Source: Burkholderiales bacterium (GTDB lineage Bacteria; Pseudomonadota; Gammaproteobacteria; Burkholderiales; JAEUOS01). From it: a DNA stretch of 64,000 nucleotides. The notes below the pieces were generated by a model. It ran no database searches. It was not told the origin of the DNA and worked only from the letters and a program-made list of their open reading frames with translations. Position numbers and translations under genes: made by a program. Location of the stretch: contig JAEUOR010000074.1 in the NCBI GenBank assembly GCA_016790635.1, forward strand, positions 232,321 to 296,320, written 5' to 3'. This document shows, piece by piece, positions 43,005 to 51,307 of the stretch. Each line of letters begins with the position of its first letter. The stretch's first letter is position 1.

Positions 43005-43683
43005 CAGAGGCAGGAGGCTCGCCTGCGGCCACCGCGCGCAACGCCGTCGCATCGGTGATGCGTATGTGCTCGCGCCCGCTCTCCACGTAACCGGCGCGCG
43101 CGAAGCGGGCGATGAGCCGCGAGACGATCTCGCGGCTGGTGCCGAGACGCTGCGCCAGCTCGGCGTGGCTGGCGCCGATCTCACGACCGTGGCCAAGCAG
43201 CATTTCCGCCAGGCGCCGGTCGACGCGATGAAACGCCACCGCTTCAACCAGTTCGCACAGGTCCGCCATCCGTTCTGCGAAGGTGCCGAAGACGAAGCGG
43301 CGCACCTCGGCCTCGGCGGTGGCCGCCATGAAGGCCTCTTGTCCGAGCAGCACCAATCGGGTGTCGAGATAGGTTTCACCGAACGCCGATAACGGCCGGC
43401 CGCTTTGCAGGCAGCCGGCGGAGACGATGCACATCTCGCCGGGCGTAACGCGATACAACTCCAGCATGCGCCCGTCCGCGGTGCCGCGCGCGACGCGCAC
43501 CCCGCCCTCGAGTATCAATGGAAACCCCTGGCAGGGATTGCCGGTGTCGAACACTCGCATGCCAGCCGCAATCCGTGTCACCGTGAGCGGCACGGCTGCG
43601 CGCGGACCGCTGAAAAAAGCGGAAAGACCCGGGTACAGACGCGCGATCGCCACGCGCGGATCGTCATGCGCGGTACGGGACAT
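43000..43683 (-). CDS. Crp/Fnr family transcriptional regulator
   Basis: The 227-residue protein has a cyclic-nucleotide-binding-like domain (RVFDTGNPCQGFPLILEGGVRVARGTADGRMLELYRVTPGEMCIVSAGCL) and a C-terminal winged helix-turn-helix (SHAELAQRLGTSREIVSRLIARFARAGYVE), where TSREIVSRLIARF is the recognition helix. Its Cys residues (NPCQG, GEMCIVSAGC) do not form the N-terminal FNR iron-sulfur cluster pattern. It resembles regulators next to rhodanese/DUF2892 genes, likely redox or sulfide responsive. It may act on the palindrome at its own 3' end and thus on the DUF2892 gene. Confidence 0.9.
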   Translation of the reverse strand: MSRTAHDDPRVAIARLYPGLSAFFSGPRAAVPLTVTRIAAGMRVFDTGNPCQGFPLILEGGVRVARGTADGRMLELYRVTPGEMCIVSAGCLQSGRPLSAFGETYLDTRLVLLGQEAFMAATAEAEVRRFVFGTFAERMADLCELVEAVAFHRVDRRLAEMLLGHGREIGASHAELAQRLGTSREIVSRLIARFARAGYVESGREHIRITDATALRAVAAGEPPASV

Positions 43684-43772
43684 CCTGTGCGGGCTCTCCT
43701 TCGCCGCAGCGCGTTTGCGCCTCGGTGCGTTGCGGCATCACACGCGCCGGGTCGAGACGTATAGATTCTCTT

Positions 43773-43806
43773 GCCAAAAGCTAGTTCTTCGCTTTTGGCG
43801 AAGAAC
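43773..43806. repeat. Two interlaced 9-bp inverted repeats (mutually exclusive hairpins)
   Basis: GCCAAAAGC (43773-43781) pairs with GCTTTTGGC (43791-43799), and GTTCTTCGC (43784-43792) pairs with GCGAAGAAC (43798-43806). Both are perfect, and they share bases at 43791-43792 and 43798-43799, so only one hairpin can form at a time, or the DNA holds two overlapping dyad operators. It lies 90-123 bases before the regulator's start and about 200 before the M29-like gene. Confidence 0.75.
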
Positions 43807-43907
43807 ATCATACCGCTGCCGGGTTGTGTCGGTATCGGGGTCGCGACTTGAATTCAAACCTGCGAAAACGCGCGGGCGGCTGGGCGACCGCTTCCGCAAC
43901 AAGCCGG

Positions 43908-43932
43908 CAGGCTTTTCCATCAGGAAAGCCTG
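43908..43932. repeat. Hairpin CAGGCTTT / AAAGCCTG
   Basis: A perfect 8-bp inverted repeat with a 9-base loop, in the leader about 75 bases before the gene at 44007. It is followed by the palindrome TTGCGCAA. No U-tract follows, so a terminator is unlikely; an operator or leader structure is possible. Confidence 0.5.
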
Positions 43933-44006
43933 GTTGCGCAATCCGTCAGCCCGATCGCCTGGGCGAGTAAGCTTGCATCCGACCGAATTCGAAAGGGCAT
44001 TGACCG

Positions 44007-45224
44007 ATGAACATTCACGACATCCGCGCCGAGCGCATCGACTCCGGCGGCGCCAGCATCGACATCGCGCGCCTCATCGGCCGCGGCCTGCCGCCGGCCG
44101 GCGAGTCGCCGCAGGCCGCACTCGCCGGGCGCTTCCAGGCCTATGCCAATTTCGTGCGTACCTTCGACTTCAAGCCCGGCGACCGCCTGGTGTTCCTGAC
44201 CGACCAGGGCCTGGATCCGCGCGTGGTCTCGGCCATCTCCGGGCTGGCGGCCGCGCAGGGCGTCAAGGCCACCGAGGTCAAGGTGCCGTCGACCAACATG
44301 ATGGAGATTCCGGATGCGGTCAAACCCATCCTCGAGCAGGCTACTTTTGTTGTCTCGACCTGGTTCTGCTCGGTGTGGCACCCCTACTGCATCGGCTTGC
44401 GGCGCAACCAGGGGCAGCGCTGGATCAAGATCACGTTCTTTCGCAACCTGGACCTGCTGGAGACCCCGCAGGCGCGCTTTCCGACCGAACTGGTCGGTGA
44501 ACTGATCCGCGCCACGGCGGCGCGCTTTCCGCGCGGGCAAGATGTGACGCTCACCTTCGGCGACCGGCGCGGGACGGATGCGACCATCGGGCTTACCGCG
44601 CGCATGGTCGACGGCAACCTTTCCACTACGCGCTGGAAGGGCGAGATGATGGCGACCTCGCCCGGCGCCTACGTGCACTACCTGCCTACCCACGGCCCCA
44701 ATCTCTATGAGCCCGGGCCGATGCTGGACGATCCCACGCAGCATCGCAGCGTGCCGGTCAACGGCTGGGTCTACCCGCAATGGGCGGTCGGCTTCGAGCG
44801 GCCGTTCGCCGAGCGCATCGGCGTGCGCTTCGAGATGAACGCGGTGGTGGAAGTGACCGGCGCCTCGCCCGAGGCCGCCATCCTGCGCGACATGCTCCTG
44901 GGCGGCCACCTGATCGAACTGGGCTGCGGCTTCAATCCCAAGTGGCCGCGCCACCTCATCTATCCGGCCGGGTCCAACTCGCCCGGCGTGCTGCACTTCG
45001 GCATCGATCTCACCAAGCCCTCGGACTACATCAAGAAGAAGATGCCGCACTGGGAGGAGCCGCCGGTGCACATGGACCTGGTGACTTTTGATTCGACGGT
45101 GGATGCGGGTGGCAAACGGCTCATCACCGACGGCTTCCTGGAAGCGCTGCGCGACCCCGGCGTGGTGGCGATGGCCGGACGCTACGGCGACCCGGTCGAC
45201 CTGCTCGAAGGCTGGCCCGAGTAG
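44007..45224 (+). CDS. M29 aminopeptidase/NicX-like metal-dependent hydrolase or dioxygenase
   Basis: The 405-residue protein has the M29-like pattern: early FKPGDRLVFLTDQGLDPRVVSAISG and VSTWFCSVWHPYCIGL, a mid region with GDRRGTDATIGL, and the C-terminal metal-site region ILRDMLLGGHLIELGCGFNPKW and SPGVLHFGIDLTKPSDY, in the place of the EIGxGxN and GxxHxAxG motifs of thermophilic aminopeptidases. The same fold includes NicX, a 2,5-dihydroxypyridine dioxygenase. Not all canonical metal ligands are evident, so the chemistry is open. It precedes an ornithine cyclodeaminase-family gene and a TctC receptor, suggesting a small catabolic operon. Confidence 0.7.
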   Translation: MNIHDIRAERIDSGGASIDIARLIGRGLPPAGESPQAALAGRFQAYANFVRTFDFKPGDRLVFLTDQGLDPRVVSAISGLAAAQGVKATEVKVPSTNMMEIPDAVKPILEQATFVVSTWFCSVWHPYCIGLRRNQGQRWIKITFFRNLDLLETPQARFPTELVGELIRATAARFPRGQDVTLTFGDRRGTDATIGLTARMVDGNLSTTRWKGEMMATSPGAYVHYLPTHGPNLYEPGPMLDDPTQHRSVPVNGWVYPQWAVGFERPFAERIGVRFEMNAVVEVTGASPEAAILRDMLLGGHLIELGCGFNPKWPRHLIYPAGSNSPGVLHFGIDLTKPSDYIKKKMPHWEEPPVHMDLVTFDSTVDAGGKRLITDGFLEALRDPGVVAMAGRYGDPVDLLEGWPE

Positions 45225-45240
45225 CCAGGGGCGCGCGGCC

Positions 45241-46239
45241 ATGGCGCTGTACCTGGGACCGCGCGAGCTGGAGCGTCTGTTCGGCGAAGGCATCGTCACG
45301 CCGGGCGACTGCGTCGAGGCGGTGGCCGCGTCGTTTCGTGAACACGGTACGGGATCGAGCGAGCAGCTGCCGCGGCACATCCTGTGGGCGGACCCCGATC
45401 ACGCCACGCCGCGCGACCGCGCGCTCAAGCTTTCGGCCTCGATGATGCGCGACTCGCGGGTCTTCGGTGCCTCGGTCTACTCGACCCACTACAAACCGGG
45501 TGAGGTCGAGATGTGGAACCTGGTGTTCGACGGCGAAGACGGGCGCATGGCCGGCGTGATTCACGGCAAGGCCTTGAGCCTGTGGAAGACAGCGGCGACC
45601 GCGGCGGTCGCCACGCAGGCGCTGGCACGCCAGGAGGCTGCGAGGGTCGCTCTCATCGGCAGCGGGCGCTACGCGCTGGCGCAACTGACCTGCCTGGCCG
45701 CGGTCAGAGACGTCGCCGCCGTGCGCTGCCATAGCCGCGATCCTGCCCGCCTGGCGGCGTTTGTCGAGCGTGCCGGCGCGGCGCTGCCGGGTGTGTCGGT
45801 CACGCCGGAAACCTCGGCGCGCGCCGCGGTCGCCGACGCGGACATCGTGACCACCATCACCACCTCGCCGACCCCGGTACTCGAAGGCGCGTGGGTGGCT
45901 GCGGGAACACACGTCAACGCCATGGGCCAGCACGCGCCGCATGCGCGCGAGGTCGATAGCGCGCTGGTCCGGGGCGCGCGGGTGGTGGTCGACACATTGG
46001 AGCAGGCGCTGATCGAGAAAGGCGAACTGCTGATCCCGCTGGCTGAGGGGTCGATCACGCGCGAGCACATCGCCGCGGAACTCGGCGCGGTCGTCGCCGG
46101 CCGCGTGCCCGGGCGCAGCTCCGCCGCCGAGACCACGCTCTTTTGTTCCGGCGGCACGGCGCTGGAGTACATGGCGCTGGCGCGCATGGTGATCGAGCGG
46201 GCACGCCAGGCCGGCATCGGCCGCGATCTGGAACAATGA
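45241..46239 (+). CDS. Ornithine cyclodeaminase/mu-crystallin family protein
   Basis: From ATG 45241 the protein has 332 residues. It has LYLGPRELERLFG, the NAD-binding region (RVALIGSGRYALAQLTCLAAV with GSGxxA), AAVADADIVTTITTSPTPVLEGAWVAAGTHVNAMGQHAPHAREVD and a C-terminal RVPGRSSAAETTLFCSGGTALEYMALA. Family members deaminate or reduce amino and imino acids; mu-crystallin members are ketimine reductases. It starts 16 bases after the M29-like gene. Confidence 0.92.
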   Translation: MALYLGPRELERLFGEGIVTPGDCVEAVAASFREHGTGSSEQLPRHILWADPDHATPRDRALKLSASMMRDSRVFGASVYSTHYKPGEVEMWNLVFDGEDGRMAGVIHGKALSLWKTAATAAVATQALARQEAARVALIGSGRYALAQLTCLAAVRDVAAVRCHSRDPARLAAFVERAGAALPGVSVTPETSARAAVADADIVTTITTSPTPVLEGAWVAAGTHVNAMGQHAPHAREVDSALVRGARVVVDTLEQALIEKGELLIPLAEGSITREHIAAELGAVVAGRVPGRSSAAETTLFCSGGTALEYMALARMVIERARQAGIGRDLEQ

Positions 46240-46262
46240 GCCCGACAAAGAGGAGGCACCGC

Positions 46263-47225
46263 ATGCTTGCATTGCTCCGCTTGACCTGCGCCGCGCTGCT
46301 CGCGCTTGGCGGGAACGTCGTTGCGCAGGACTACCCGAATAGACCGGTGCGCCTGATCGTGCCGCAACCGCCCGGCGGCCCATCGGACATCGTCGCAAGA
46401 CTGGTCGCGCAGCGCCTCTCCGAGCGCCTGGGACAGCCCTTCGTGGTCGAGAACCGGCCCGGCGCGGGCAGCAACATCGGCACCGAGATGGTCGCGCGCG
46501 CGCCCAAGGACGGCTACACCATCGGGCTTGCAACCGTGCAACACATCGTCAACCCCTTCCTGTTCGCTTCGCTGCCCTTCGACGCGGTGCGCGACTTCGC
46601 GCCGATCACGCTCATCAGCAAGGCGCATATCGTGCTGGTCGTGAACCCGGATACCCCGGCGCAGAACCTGCGCGAGCTCATCGCGCTGGCGCGCGCGCGC
46701 CCCGGCAGCATCAGCTGGGCCTCGGCCGGCAACGGCAGCACTTCCCATCTCGCGGTCGAGCTATTCAAGACCGCGGCCCAGGTCGATGTCGTACACGTGC
46801 CCTACAAGGGCACGCAGCCGGCACTGACCGACGTGCTGGGCGGTCGCGTGCCGGTCATGTTCGACGGTGTCATCACCTCGCTGCCCCACCTGCGCGCAGG
46901 CAAGCTGCGTGCCGTCGCGGTGGCCAGCCTCACCCGTTCGCCGCTCCTGCCCGATACACCGACCATGACCGAGGCCGGGCTTGCCGGCTTCGAGGCCGTC
47001 GGTCTGGCCGCCTTCATGGCGCCCGCCGGCTCGCCGACGGAAGCGATCGCCCGGCTGCAGCGCGAGACCTCCGCCGCGGTCAACGCGCCCGAGCTGCGCG
47101 ACCGCCTGGTGGCGATGGGACTGGAAGTGGTGGCCAACACGCCGGCCGAGTTCGGCGAGTACCTGCGCACCGAATCGGCCAAGTGGGGCAAGCTGATCCG
47201 CGACGCGAAGATTCGCGCGGAATAG
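46263..47225 (+). CDS. Bug/TctC-family solute-binding protein
   Basis: From ATG 46263 the exported protein has 320 residues with a signal peptide ending GGNVVAQ. It shows YPNRPVRLIVPQPPGGPSDIVARLV, FVVENRPGAGSNIGTEMVA, DGYTIGLAT, ISWASAGNGSTSHLAVELFK and HVPYKGTQPALTDVLGGRVPVMFDG. A purine-rich AAGAGGAGGC precedes the ATG. Together with the two preceding genes it probably forms an uptake and degradation unit. No TctA/TctB partner is seen. It is the second of three such receptors in the window. Confidence 0.92.
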   Translation: MLALLRLTCAALLALGGNVVAQDYPNRPVRLIVPQPPGGPSDIVARLVAQRLSERLGQPFVVENRPGAGSNIGTEMVARAPKDGYTIGLATVQHIVNPFLFASLPFDAVRDFAPITLISKAHIVLVVNPDTPAQNLRELIALARARPGSISWASAGNGSTSHLAVELFKTAAQVDVVHVPYKGTQPALTDVLGGRVPVMFDGVITSLPHLRAGKLRAVAVASLTRSPLLPDTPTMTEAGLAGFEAVGLAAFMAPAGSPTEAIARLQRETSAAVNAPELRDRLVAMGLEVVANTPAEFGEYLRTESAKWGKLIRDAKIRAE

Positions 47226-47235
47226 GCACGCCGCC

Positions 47236-48201
47236 ATGCTTGTCTCCTGCGTCGCCTACGAATCCGGCCACCGCCTGTCCGACATCGCGCCGGATGCGAT
47301 CGGCGCGACCCTCAAGGTACCCGGGCGCTTCGTCTGGGTGGGCCTGAAGAATCCAGGGCCGGGTGAGCTGGCCGCCATGCAGCACGAGTTCGATCTGCAC
47401 GAGCTGGCGGTAGAAGATGCCCGCCACGGCCATCAGCGCCCCAAGGTCGAGGAGTACGGCGACTCACTGTTCGCGGTGCTGCACATGGTCGAGGTCAAGG
47501 ACGGCGAACTTGAGGTCGGTGAACTCAACGTCTTTGCCGGCAGCAACTACGTGCTTTCGGTCAGGAGCCGCGCTGAAAAGGGCTTCACCGACGTTCGCGC
47601 ACGCTGCGAGCGCGAGCCGCACCTCCTGGTGCACGGCGCCGGGTTCGTGCTCTACGCGCTGATGGATTCGGTCGTGGACCGCTACTTTCCCATCCTCGAC
47701 ATGCTCGAGACCGAGCTCGAGAAGCTCGAGGAACGCATGTTCGCCGGGCGCGCGGCGCGCGCCAACATCGAGGACATGTACGCGTTGAAACAGAAGCTGA
47801 TGGTCCTGAAACATGCCGTCGGTCCGCTCTACGACGCGGTCGGCAAGCTCTACGGCGGGCGCGTGCCCAAGGTGTGCAGCGGCACGCAGGAGTATTTCCG
47901 CGACGTGGTCGATCACCTCTCGCGCCTCAACCAGGGCATCGACTCCTTGCGCGAGATGGTGACCACGGCGCTCTCGGTCAACCTGTCGCTCATCGCCGTG
48001 CAGGAGAGCGAGACCATGAAACGCCTGGCGTCTTACGCGTCGCTGATCGCAGCGCCGACCATGATCGCCGGCATCTACGGCATGAACTTCGAGCACATGC
48101 CGGAACTGAAATGGATGTTCGGTTACCCGGCGGCCATCGGCCTCATGGTGGCCATCGACGTGTACCTGTTCCGGCGTTTTCGCAAGGCCGGCTGGGTGTA
48201 G
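47236..48201 (+). CDS. corA: CorA-family magnesium/divalent cation transporter
   Basis: The 321-residue protein has the N-terminal alpha/beta funnel (RFVWVGLKNPGPGELAAMQHEFDLHELAVEDARHGHQRPKVEEYGD), a long stalk helix with RLNQGIDSLREMVTTALSVNLSLIAVQE, and two C-terminal TM helices, SLIAAPTMIAGIYGMNFEHMPE with the GMN selectivity motif, and PAAIGLMVAIDVYLFRRFRKAGW. It is full length. It starts 10 bases after the TctC gene. Confidence 0.95.
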   Translation: MLVSCVAYESGHRLSDIAPDAIGATLKVPGRFVWVGLKNPGPGELAAMQHEFDLHELAVEDARHGHQRPKVEEYGDSLFAVLHMVEVKDGELEVGELNVFAGSNYVLSVRSRAEKGFTDVRARCEREPHLLVHGAGFVLYALMDSVVDRYFPILDMLETELEKLEERMFAGRAARANIEDMYALKQKLMVLKHAVGPLYDAVGKLYGGRVPKVCSGTQEYFRDVVDHLSRLNQGIDSLREMVTTALSVNLSLIAVQESETMKRLASYASLIAAPTMIAGIYGMNFEHMPELKWMFGYPAAIGLMVAIDVYLFRRFRKAGWV

Positions 48202-48219
48202 CCACCGGGAGGCCCTGGC

Positions 48220-48951
48220 ATGGAGACCCTGATCGTTCTCGTGGCGTTTGCCGCGGTCATCGCCGTGTTCGTGCTGCTCGCGCGCCGCAACCGCACGGCG
48301 ATCACCCCGGGGGCGCGCACACCGGCCTCGGGCCGTCGTGCCGAGGCCATGTTCAAGGCCATGTTCCCGGACTTGCAACCCTGGTTTCACCCGGCCAAGG
48401 TGGCCGAGTTCGTCGCCCGCCACCGCACGCGCGCGAACCCGCCGCCGCCGGTATGGAGAAGGCCGGCGGGATTTGCCGTCGACGAAGCGCGCTTTGAACT
48501 CAGCGGCGATCGCGAGCGTGTGCGCCTGATCGGCCCGGGCGACGCGGAAGCCGCCGCGTTCGAGTTCCAGCGCCAACCCAAGGGCGGGATCGTACGCGTA
48601 GGACAGGGCAAGTTCACCATCGACATCGGCCGGCGCCACCACGTGCGCTACTGGCACCCCGAGCGCGAATTCAAGTGGAACGATCGCGGCGAGTGGGAGT
48701 TTCTCACCCGGGTGGCGGAGCGACCGATCGAAGCCGACGAGCGCGGCACCCGCTTCTCCGACAACGACACTTCCTCCGGTTCGTCGACCACGGCGCGCGT
48801 GGCGACCGCGGCGGGCGCGGCGGCGATCGTGGCCGGCGGTGCGGGCGCGTTTGCGGGCGGTGGCGCTTCCGACGGCTGGGAGGCGGCACAGCCGGCCGAC
48901 GGCAACGGCGCCGATACGGGTTCGGACAGCGGCGGCTCGACCGCCTATTGA
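48220..48951 (+). CDS. Hypothetical membrane-anchored protein
   Basis: The 243-residue protein has an N-terminal signal-anchor (METLIVLVAFAAVIAVFVLLA), then MFKAMFPDLQPWFHPAKVAEFVARHRTRANPPPPVWRRP, a beta-rich middle (GIVRVGQGKFTIDIGRRHHVRYWHPEREFKWNDRGEWEFL) and a low-complexity Ser/Thr/Ala/Gly tail (ATAAGAAAIVAGGAGAFAGGGASD). No known family is recognised. It lies between corA and the glycosyltransferase, 7 bases before the latter. Confidence 0.7.
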   Translation: METLIVLVAFAAVIAVFVLLARRNRTAITPGARTPASGRRAEAMFKAMFPDLQPWFHPAKVAEFVARHRTRANPPPPVWRRPAGFAVDEARFELSGDRERVRLIGPGDAEAAAFEFQRQPKGGIVRVGQGKFTIDIGRRHHVRYWHPEREFKWNDRGEWEFLTRVAERPIEADERGTRFSDNDTSSGSSTTARVATAAGAAAIVAGGAGAFAGGGASDGWEAAQPADGNGADTGSDSGGSTAY

Positions 48952-48958
48952 CGCGCTC

Positions 48959-51307
48959 GTGATCGACATCGCGCGACCGCTGGCAGGCCTCTTGCCGGTG
49001 GACGATCTGCGCGAGCCGCTGCGCGCGATCATCGCCTCGCTCGCGCCCGGCGGCGCCGAGCGCATCGTGCTCGACTGGCTGGGCGCGGAAGCCGCGCTGG
49101 GTCGCAGGTGCGAGCTGGCCGTGGTGCACGCGCGGCGCATCGCGCTGGCGCCGCCACCGGGAGTCACGCTGCTCGCGCGCGGCAACGAATCGCCGCAGAC
49201 CTTCCTGCGCGCAGTCGCCGCGCGCTGGCAGGGCGCGCACGCGCCGATCTCGGCGCACCTCATCAGCGACGCACAGCTGGCCCTGTTCTGGGAGGCGGGA
49301 CTCGCGACTGTCCCGGTGGTGCACAACATGCCGCAGGGCTGGCGCAACGATCCGGCACACTGGCGCGCGCCCGCGGTGCCGCAGGCAATCGCGTGTGCGG
49401 GCGCGGTCGGCGAGGCCATGCGCGCGCACGGCTGCCGCGTGCCGGTCGTCGTGCTGCGCCATCGTCCGGCGGTCGCGCCCGCGGCTTTCGATGCAACCGA
49501 GCGCGCGCGCATTCGCGCCGCCCTGGGCATCGTGCCGACGACGCTCATGGTGCTTGCCGTCGGTGCGTTCAAGCCGCAAAAGGACTATCCGCGCGCCGTG
49601 CGCGTCTGCGCCGCCGCCAAGGCGCGGCGCGCGCTGACGCTGGTGATCGCAGGCGGCGCCGCGGACAGTGCCGGGCTCGCCCAACTGGAGGCAAGCGTCG
49701 ATGTCGCCATGAATCTGGGCTTCGAGGATCACCTGCGCCTGCCCGGCTTCGTGATCCCGATCGCACCCTATCTGTCCGCCGCCGACGTGCTGCTCAACGT
49801 GAGCGCGTTCGAGGGGCTTTCAATGGCGGTGCGCGAGGCGCTCGCGGCCGGCCTGCCGGTCATCGCCACGACCGTCGGCGGCCAGCAGGAGATCGTCGCG
49901 CCGGGCCTGCACCTGGTGCCGGCCGATGCCGGCGACGATGTCATCGCCGCGCTCCTGGCGGGCCTGCCGGTACGCGCGCGCCCGGCCGCCGCGCCCGAGA
50001 ACGCCGCGCCGCACGCCGCGCGCGCCTGGTCGCTGCCACTGGCCTGGCGGTCCGCGAGATGCGAATCCATCGACACCCTTTTCGTCACCGCCAATCTCAA
50101 CGCCGGCGGCGCGCAGCGCTCGCTGGTCAACCTTGCCGGCGGCATCGGGACGCGGCAACGCATTGCGGTCGCGGTGTGCGGGGAAAGCACGCAGGAGGAC
50201 TTCGCGCGGCAGCTGGCACACGCCGGCGTCGCGGCATTCCGGCCCGCCGAGACGCGCGACCCGCTGGCGCTGGCTGAATCGCTCATCGCCTGGGCGACGG
50301 CGCACGGCGTGCGCGCCATGGTGTTCTGGAACGCGGATGCGCGCCTGAAGCTGGCCCTGGCCCGCTTTGCGCCTGCCGCACTGCGCCTGATCGACGTCAG
50401 CCCGGGCGCGTACGCTTTCGAGGAACTTGCGGCCGCCGCATCCTGGGCAGAGGCTATCGACAGCAGCACCGGGCTCTATGCGGATCGCCTCGATGTCCTG
50501 GTGCACAAGTACCAGGGCGCGACCACGGCATGGCAAGCCCGCAATACTGTGGTGATCCCCAACGGCGTGGCGCTGCGCGCTGCCCGGTCGGGATTGCCGG
50601 TGACGCCGCGGTTCATCGTCAGCGGCCGCATCGCCTCGTCCAAGCGCATCGAGGTCATCCTCGAGGCATTCGCCGGGCTCGCCACCGGCCTTCCACAAGC
50701 CGAACTGCACGTCGTCGGCCATGCCGAGGAGCGCGATGCCAGCTACGCATCCACGCTGGCCCGGCGTGCCGAAGGCCTGCGCGCGGTCTGGCGCGGCGCC
50801 TGCCCGGAACTGGAGTTCCTCGGTGAGTCGTGGACTGCGGCCGTGGTGCTGGGCACGCACCAGGGCTCGCCCAACGCCGTGCTCGAGGCCATGGCCGCAG
50901 GCATTCCGGTGATCGCCAACGCCAGCGGCGGCACCGGCGAGATCGTGATCGATGGCGCCAACGGCTGGCTTCTGCCCGAGCACTGCACGGCTGACGAACT
51001 GCGCGACGCCATGCGGGAAGCCGCCCGCGAGGCGGCGCTCAATTGCCGCCTTGGCGCCGCGGCGCGTGACTTTGTCGCGCGCCGCCACGCGCTGCCGCGC
51101 ATGGTCGATGCCTACATGGCGCTGCTGGGCGGCGCAATGCCGGTCACCGGGGACCCAAGCCAAGCGCCGCCGCGCAAGGATTGCCCGCCTCAGGCGACGC
51201 GCACGTGGTCGAAGTACTCGAAAAACGCCGCCACCTCGGTGACCCCGGGCACGGCCCTGGCGTCGCCATCCGCTGCGGCTTGTGCGAGGCTGCGTCGCCC
51301 GGTGTAG
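48959..51307 (+). CDS. Tandem double GT-B glycosyltransferase
   Basis: GTG 48959 starts 782 residues containing two glycosyltransferase modules. The first (1-~370) has ASLAPGGAERIVLDWL, VGAFKPQKDYPRAVRVC and NVSAFEGLSMAVREALAAGLPVIATTVGGQQEIV, the GT4 E-x7-E region. The second (~380-745) has TANLNAGGAQRSLVNLAGGIG, VVIPNGV, IVSGRIASSKRIEVILEAF and GTHQGSPNAVLEAMAAGIPVIANASGGTGEIV. Both could act in surface polysaccharide synthesis. The last ~40 residues, RTWSKYSKNAATSVTPGTA onwards, overlap the converging MBL gene by 118 bases and look like read-through; the natural stop may have been lost. Confidence 0.85.
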   Translation: MIDIARPLAGLLPVDDLREPLRAIIASLAPGGAERIVLDWLGAEAALGRRCELAVVHARRIALAPPPGVTLLARGNESPQTFLRAVAARWQGAHAPISAHLISDAQLALFWEAGLATVPVVHNMPQGWRNDPAHWRAPAVPQAIACAGAVGEAMRAHGCRVPVVVLRHRPAVAPAAFDATERARIRAALGIVPTTLMVLAVGAFKPQKDYPRAVRVCAAAKARRALTLVIAGGAADSAGLAQLEASVDVAMNLGFEDHLRLPGFVIPIAPYLSAADVLLNVSAFEGLSMAVREALAAGLPVIATTVGGQQEIVAPGLHLVPADAGDDVIAALLAGLPVRARPAAAPENAAPHAARAWSLPLAWRSARCESIDTLFVTANLNAGGAQRSLVNLAGGIGTRQRIAVAVCGESTQEDFARQLAHAGVAAFRPAETRDPLALAESLIAWATAHGVRAMVFWNADARLKLALARFAPAALRLIDVSPGAYAFEELAAAASWAEAIDSSTGLYADRLDVLVHKYQGATTAWQARNTVVIPNGVALRAARSGLPVTPRFIVSGRIASSKRIEVILEAFAGLATGLPQAELHVVGHAEERDASYASTLARRAEGLRAVWRGACPELEFLGESWTAAVVLGTHQGSPNAVLEAMAAGIPVIANASGGTGEIVIDGANGWLLPEHCTADELRDAMREAAREAALNCRLGAAARDFVARRHALPRMVDAYMALLGGAMPVTGDPSQAPPRKDCPPQATRTWSKYSKNAATSVTPGTALASPSAAACARLRRPV

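Larger units (their letters stand above)
43684..44006. other. Intergenic region rich in inverted repeats, no gene seen
   Basis: This 323-base gap between the divergent regulator and M29-like genes holds no convincing coding sequence. It has the interlaced repeats at 43773-43806, a perfect 10-bp palindrome TTGAATTCAA (43848-43857), a hairpin at 43908-43932 and the 8-bp palindrome TTGCGCAA at 43934-43941. It must contain the promoters of both genes, but I could not assign -10 or -35 boxes. A purine-rich GAAAGGG (43991-43997) is a likely ribosome site for the gene at 44007. Confidence 0.6.

Noticed and set aside
43684..44006. Interlaced repeats as an intrinsic terminator
   Set aside because: Neither hairpin is followed by a U-run and the adjacent genes point away from it, so there is no transcript to terminate.
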